From NCBI GenBank assembly GCA_947460855.1, contig CANHGU010000003.1, positions 1 to 41,277 of the forward strand: a DNA stretch of 41,277 bases, in the 5' to 3' direction. Below the pieces are notes generated by a model that searched no databases, was not told where the DNA came from, and saw only the letters and a program-made list of their open reading frames with translations. Positions 36,707-41,277 of the stretch are shown piece after piece. A program made the translations under genes and the position numbers. Positions within the stretch are counted from its first letter, which is position 1, and every line of letters begins with the position of its first letter. This DNA comes from Candidatus Nanopelagicaceae bacterium. Its GTDB lineage: Bacteria > Actinomycetota > Actinomycetes > Nanopelagicales > Nanopelagicaceae.

Positions 36707-37677
36707 TTTTTAATTAATTTTTTAGGCGATGTAATAAAACCCACTCCCCAAGATAGGTGCATAGTAGCTAAGACAATTGGCATTAGAAGGCGATCAATCA
36801 ATCTCTCTCCAATTAATAATCCACCAAAAACCAAGAATGCGATATAAATAAAAAATGGTAGTCCAAATATTGGTGAGATGATTACTGATAATAAAATAGA
36901 TAAAATACTTATAATTAATGTTGCAGGTGGGGCTAGGTACCGGTAATTAACAGTTCCGCTATGTTGCCTTGAAATCACTCGCCGCCAACGGCCATATTGA
37001 AAATATTGTTTTGCCAGTTTTATTAAAGTATTTCTTGGTCTATAAGTGACAACTAATCTCGGATCAAACCAAATCAAGCCACCATGTTTACGCAGTCGAT
37101 GGTTCAACTCCCAGTCTTGTGCTCTGATATAACGTTCGTCAAAGCCACCAACTGCTAAAACTGCAGATTTTTTAAAAGTGCCAAGATAGACAGTGTCTGA
37201 TTCACCAGCACTACCTCCGGTATGAAACTTTGACGGCCCAACCCCTAATTTTGAGCGCATGGCCGAAGCAATAACTCGTTGCAAGCCAGAGTCGCTATCT
37301 GCATACATTAACCCGCCAACATTTACAGCCCCTTGCTTATGCATAATTTCAACTGCACTTTTTATGTAGTTATTTGAAACCTCTGAATGACCATCAATTC
37401 GACAAATAATTTCAAATGCAGAAGCTGCAATTGCGAGATTTAATCCGCTAGCAGTGCGCCCAGTTGGATTATCTACTAACTTAATTCTTGGGTCTGCGCT
37501 AGCCAACTCTTTTGCAATTTTGTTAGTTTTATCCGTAGAAGGACCAAGCGCTAAAATGATTTCAATTTTCCCATCGTAATTCTGCTGAAGAATTGCTGTG
37601 ACGCAGCTACTTAAATCACGCTCCTCATTGAGAATTGGCAATATGACTGAGACAGCAGGATGTGATAAATCATTCAT
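36703..37677 (-). CDS. GT2-family glycosyltransferase (ExoA-like; start moved to MNDLSHP)
   Basis: VSVILPILNEERDLSSCVTAILQQ, RIDGHSEV, RAQDWELNHRLRKHGG; C-terminal TM segments; GGAGGGG upstream of ATG. Confidence 0.9.
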   Translation of the reverse strand: MNDLSHPAVSVILPILNEERDLSSCVTAILQQNYDGKIEIILALGPSTDKTNKIAKELASADPRIKLVDNPTGRTASGLNLAIAASAFEIICRIDGHSEVSNNYIKSAVEIMHKQGAVNVGGLMYADSDSGLQRVIASAMRSKLGVGPSKFHTGGSAGESDTVYLGTFKKSAVLAVGGFDERYIRAQDWELNHRLRKHGGLIWFDPRLVVTYRPRNTLIKLAKQYFQYGRWRRVISRQHSGTVNYRYLAPPATLIISILSILLSVIISPIFGLPFFIYIAFLVFGGLLIGERLIDRLLMPIVLATMHLSWGVGFITSPKKLIKN

Positions 37678-37724
37678 AACCCCTCCAATCAATATTTAAG
37701 CGCAACATTCCCCTGCCCATAATC

Positions 37725-37730
37725 TAGGAT
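37725..37730 (+). promoter_or_regulatory. Candidate leaderless -10 (TAGGAT) for the LCP gene
   Basis: TAGGAT-AAGAAG-ATG. AAGAAG could alternatively be a weak SD-like stretch. Confidence 0.45.
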
Positions 37731-37736
37731 AAGAAG

Positions 37737-38831
37737 ATGAAATCTGCTCGAAGTATCAAGATCTTTACTGGTATTTCGGTGGGTGTTTTAGTAATTTCTG
37801 CAATTAGCGCGCTTGCGTTCGGCACAGTTACCGCCTCAATAAACAAAATTGATGCATTTGCTGGATTAGACAAACGGCCAGAGAAGAAATCATCTGCGGT
37901 TAACTATTTACTAGTTGGTTCTGATACTAGAGAAGGCTTAAGTAAGGCTGAGTTAAAGGCACTCAGGGTTGGATCTGTTGCTACCGCCGCTGGCAAGCGT
38001 TCTGACACAATGCTGTTAGTTCATATATCAAAGGCAAGAGATAAAGCAGTATTAATCTCAATTCCAAGAGACACGTTTGCATTAATTCCTGCACATGCTA
38101 ATGCGGCTGGAAAGATGATTGCACCTGTGCACTCAAAAATTAATTCTGCATTTAATTGGGGTGGCGCTCCATTACTAATTCAAACTATTGAAGAAATGAC
38201 TCAATTAAAAATTGACCATTACATAGAGGTGAATTTTGCTGGTTTTGCTAAAGTCGTTGATTCTCTTGGTGGAATAGAGGTTTGCACTAAGAAAAATATC
38301 AACGATCCAAAGAGCCACTTAATTTTAGAAGCTGGAGTCCATACGTTAAATGGTATTGAAGCGCTAAAATATGTTAGAACGCGCGAGTTTGACGGATTAG
38401 GCGATTTAGGAAGAATGCAACGACAGCAAGCTTTTATGTCATCAGTCATCAAAAAGGCAACTAGTGCTGGTGTTTTGTTAAATCCAGTTACTGTAACTAG
38501 TTTTATTAACTCATCACTATCTGCGGTGACTACAGATGAAGGTTTAAAAAACTCAGATTTAATCGCATTAGCTAAACAAATGAAATCTCTTGCAACTTCA
38601 AGTGTTAGAACTCTTACTGTGCCACTTTCCAATCTAAGTTACTACTCAAATGGTGTTACCTCCGCAGTACTTTGGGACCCAGTGCTTGCCCCAGAACTTT
38701 GGGACCGACTCCGTGAAGATCGAGCGGTAGTTGATGAGGTCTCACCATCACCATCAGCGACTGCAGCTACTAAGGTTGAAATTATTGATAAATTTAAAAC
38801 TCGTACCGCCGAAGATAATATTTGTCGGTAA
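37737..38831 (+). CDS. LytR-CpsA-Psr (LCP) family cell-wall glycopolymer transferase
   Basis: YLLVGSDTREG, RSDTMLLVHISKARDKAVLISIPRDT, KINSAFNWGG, GLGDLGRMQRQQAFM. Confidence 0.95.
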   Translation: MKSARSIKIFTGISVGVLVISAISALAFGTVTASINKIDAFAGLDKRPEKKSSAVNYLLVGSDTREGLSKAELKALRVGSVATAAGKRSDTMLLVHISKARDKAVLISIPRDTFALIPAHANAAGKMIAPVHSKINSAFNWGGAPLLIQTIEEMTQLKIDHYIEVNFAGFAKVVDSLGGIEVCTKKNINDPKSHLILEAGVHTLNGIEALKYVRTREFDGLGDLGRMQRQQAFMSSVIKKATSAGVLLNPVTVTSFINSSLSAVTTDEGLKNSDLIALAKQMKSLATSSVRTLTVPLSNLSYYSNGVTSAVLWDPVLAPELWDRLREDRAVVDEVSPSPSATAATKVEIIDKFKTRTAEDNICR

Positions 38832-38860
38832 ATAAGTAATTTATAGGTAGGCTCTTCTAT

Positions 38861-40177
38861 ATGGCATTAAAACTCTCAGTAATCGGTACTGGCTACTTGG
38901 GTGCTACTCATGCCGCCTGTATGGCCAGTCTTGGTTTTCATGTTGTCGGTTTTGATACTGAGGTTAATAAGATTGAATTGCTATCAAAAGGTAAGGTCCC
39001 TTTTTATGAACCAGAGCTTGAAGATTTATTAGCCAAACAAATTAATTCTGGCAGACTAACTTTTACTAATAATATAAATGATTTATCAGATTGCGATGTG
39101 CACTTTATTTGCGTGGGTACCCCTCAAGTCAAGGATGGAAATGCTGCAGATTTAAAATATGTTGATGCAGCATTAGAATCTATTGCTAAATTAGTTAAAC
39201 CTGGTGGACTAGTTGTGGGTAAGTCAACTGTTCCAGTTGGCACTGCAAATAGGCTTAGAAATAAATTGATCGCGTTAAATCCAGATGCAGATTTGGCTTG
39301 GAATCCTGAGTTTCTTCGAGAAGGCTTTGCTGTTGAGGACACGTTAAAGCCAAATCGTTTGGTAGTTGGAGTAGTTAATGACAAAGCTGAAAACATTTTA
39401 AGAGAAGTTTATGCCTCGAATCTAAAAGAGAATACACCTTGGGTTAGGGCAGATTTGCCCACAGCTGAGCTCGTAAAGGTTGCAGCTAATTCATTTTTAG
39501 CAACTAAAATTTCATTTATAAATGCAATGGCTGAAATATGCGAAGCTGCTGGCGGCGATGTAACAGTGCTTGCGAAAGCTATTGGGTACGATCCAAGAAT
39601 TGGAAGCAGATTTTTACAAGCAGGTATTGGATTCGGTGGTGGCTGCTTACCTAAAGATATTCGAGCATTCATGGCAAGAGCAGAAGAGCTTGGTGCAAAA
39701 CAAGCAGTTGAATTCTTAAAAGAGATTGATGCTATTAACTTAAGAGCGCGCCAAAGGATTATTGAGCTTGTTCGCAAAGATCTGTCGGATGACCTGCAAG
39801 GAAAGAAAGTGGCAATATTAGGTGCCGCATTTAAACCTGACAGCGATGATGTACGCGATTCTCCAGCACTTGATATTGCAGCTCAAATTCAAGCAGCTGG
39901 GGCAAAAGTTACTGTTCATGATCCAAAAGCGATTGCTAACGCGCAGAAGCGTTTTCCAGCGTTAAATTTTTCTACCGAAGTAAATGAAGCACTAAAAGAT
40001 GCTGAGATTGTTTTACATTTAACTGAGTGGAAGATTTACCGTGAAATTGATCCGACAAAGGTTAAAGCAATTGTGAAAAATGCAATCATGATTGATGGTC
40101 GTAACGCACTCGATAGAGATATCTGGCAAAGGGCTGGATGGAAATTTAGGGCACTAGGTCGAACTAATAATGAGTGA
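38861..40177 (+). CDS. ugd: UDP-glucose/GDP-mannose dehydrogenase (UDP-glucose 6-dehydrogenase-like)
   Basis: SVIGTGYLGATHAACMASLGF, STVPVGTANRL, NPEFLREGFAVEDTLKPNRLVVG, GFGGGCLPKDIRAF, GAAFKPDSDDVRDSPALDI. Confidence 0.95.
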   Translation: MALKLSVIGTGYLGATHAACMASLGFHVVGFDTEVNKIELLSKGKVPFYEPELEDLLAKQINSGRLTFTNNINDLSDCDVHFICVGTPQVKDGNAADLKYVDAALESIAKLVKPGGLVVGKSTVPVGTANRLRNKLIALNPDADLAWNPEFLREGFAVEDTLKPNRLVVGVVNDKAENILREVYASNLKENTPWVRADLPTAELVKVAANSFLATKISFINAMAEICEAAGGDVTVLAKAIGYDPRIGSRFLQAGIGFGGGCLPKDIRAFMARAEELGAKQAVEFLKEIDAINLRARQRIIELVRKDLSDDLQGKKVAILGAAFKPDSDDVRDSPALDIAAQIQAAGAKVTVHDPKAIANAQKRFPALNFSTEVNEALKDAEIVLHLTEWKIYREIDPTKVKAIVKNAIMIDGRNALDRDIWQRAGWKFRALGRTNNE

Positions 40178-40562
40178 TCAAATTGATCAGCTTCTAAGCT
40201 TAAAAACTTGGGCAATTGTTGGGTTAAGCAACAATAGTGAGCGAGCTGCTTATGGCGTAGCAAAGCTGCTGATAGAAAAAGGGCATACTGTAATTCCAGT
40301 GCACCCAAAATCTGAAAGTGTCCATGGTCAAACTGGTTTTGCCAAACTATCTGATATTCCTGTTTCAGTTGATGTTGTAGATATTTTTGTTAACTCGGCC
40401 CTTGCTGGAGCTGTAGTTGACGAAGCAATTGCAATTGGAGCTAAAGGTGTTTGGTTACAATTAGATGTAATAGATGCTAGTGCAGTAACTCGCGCTCATG
40501 ATGCTGGGCTACTTGCAGTAATGAACCATTGTCCGGCAATTGAATACCGAAAACGAGCTTAA
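40170..40562 (+). CDS. CoA-binding domain protein (YccU-like)
   Basis: KTWAIVGLSNNSERAAYGVAKLLIEKGHTVIPVHPK...VDIFVNSALAGAVVDEAIAIGAKGVWLQ...MNHCPAIEY. Confidence 0.92.
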   Translation: MSDQIDQLLSLKTWAIVGLSNNSERAAYGVAKLLIEKGHTVIPVHPKSESVHGQTGFAKLSDIPVSVDVVDIFVNSALAGAVVDEAIAIGAKGVWLQLDVIDASAVTRAHDAGLLAVMNHCPAIEYRKRA

Positions 40563-41277
40563 TCACTCATCTATATCGCCGCTGTAATACTGCTGAGCAT
40601 GAATGATTTCAGTTAGAAGATTCTCTAAATCATCTCCATAGATAGCTATCTCTTTGCTAACTTGATTAAACTTTAATGCTGGAGTTCGTGCCATCAAATG
40701 TAAGTAAGGTCGATAGTCATCACTTGTCGGATCTGTAGTTAATCTTCCAGTTAATACAAATTTTGAATTCAAATCGGTGCTTCCTAGTGGGAGATCTAGC
40801 ACAGCGCGCAGAACTTGTTCAAAGTAATTCGTGGTAGAACCAATTTGACTCCAGTAACTAGCAGATGGGGATAGCCAATTAATACCAAATAAATTCTTAT
40901 ATTCGTTAGCATCGACTACTAATTCGATTCCACCAATCAATCCGATTTCATCTGCTAATTTAAGGGCTGCTAATTGAATTTCCTGCATTTGCTCATCTGC
41001 TATTCCGGGTGCTGGAGTAATACTCAGATTGTTGGTTCTGAGCGTTGCTGTCCAACTCGAAACTTGGGCATGGGCAGATCTAGCAACTAAAATCGATATG
41101 GAATCATCGCGTTGTTCAAATATTTCTATTTGACTTAGTAATTCAAGTGTTTTAGATGATGGATATATCTTTACTCCAGATTTTTCAACAGTTTTAATGG
41201 TTGATAGCGGAATTAGATTTGGGTCTACGCATAGTAAATCACAGCCATCCGCAAATTGAATTAGCTCGTCTGTCGAA
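40563..41277 (-). CDS. PurK-like protein missing the ATP-grasp central segment (5' end cut by window edge)
   Basis: Own translation to the window edge: STDELIQFADGCDLLCVDPNLIPLSTIKTVEKSGVKIYPSSKTLELLSQIEIFEQRDDSISILVARSAHAQVSSWTATLRTNNLSITPAPGIADEQ + ORF track MQEIQLAALKLADEIGLIGGIELVV...FEQVLRAVLDLPLGS. Confidence 0.75.
   Translation of the reverse strand, partial: STDELIQFADGCDLLCVDPNLIPLSTIKTVEKSGVKIYPSSKTLELLSQIEIFEQRDDSISILVARSAHAQVSSWTATLRTNNLSITPAPGIADEQMQEIQLAALKLADEIGLIGGIELVVDANEYKNLFGINWLSPSASYWSQIGSTTNYFEQVLRAVLDLPLGSTDLNSKFVLTGRLTTDPTSDDYRPYLHLMARTPALKFNQVSKEIAIYGDDLENLLTEIIHAQQYYSGDIDE

Noticed and set aside
38219-38632. 137-aa minus ORF inside LCP gene, plus 39124-39396 and 39409-39777 inside ugd
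   Set aside because: Antisense to strongly conserved LCP and UDP-glucose dehydrogenase coding sequence.
1-41277. CRISPR array, transposon, prophage, toxin-antitoxin or defence island
   Set aside because: No direct-repeat/spacer pattern, transposase, integrase, phage structural gene or typical TA/defence domain was seen on either strand; content is core metabolism, envelope and regulation.

Overview
The window looks like a gene-dense, AT-rich core-genome segment of a streamlined actinobacterium, possibly a freshwater acI/Nanopelagicales-like lineage (this assignment is inference). I see about 47 CDS, one tRNA-Arg(CCG), and no CRISPR array, transposon, prophage or rRNA. Gene blocks match conserved actinobacterial neighbourhoods: whiB1/pdtaS; DUF6459-secA-comF-mtrB-mtrA-ahcY; manB-DUF3499-DUF5719-GT2-whiB2; dapC-fdxA; mshB; TetR-DUF3107; mgtE-N/CBS-DUF1003; mrp-tatB-htrA-O-methyltransferase; DUF3117; LOG-dapD. 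Several genes usually found inside these blocks are missing (tmk, lpqB, hpf, sigE, rseA, dapE). The observations most worth checking are: (i) a recurrent TANNNT-N6-ATG/GTG arrangement at ten gene starts, which suggests pervasive leaderless transcription, including a 44-bp LOG/dapD divergent intergenic region where each predicted -35 zone overlaps the other gene's -10; (ii) a PurK homologue that appears to lack the central ATP-grasp segment and catalytic motifs but remains an open frame; (iii) a dapC whose conserved N-terminus can only be reached from a CTG codon 6 nt after, and in frame with, the fdxA stop; (iv) seven of seven convergent gene pairs overlapping or lying within 6 bp; (v) a free-standing 65-aa sigma region-4-like protein near a locus that has lost sigE/rseA; (vi) a 60-aa stand-alone version of a domain normally fused to a GNAT acetyltransferase.
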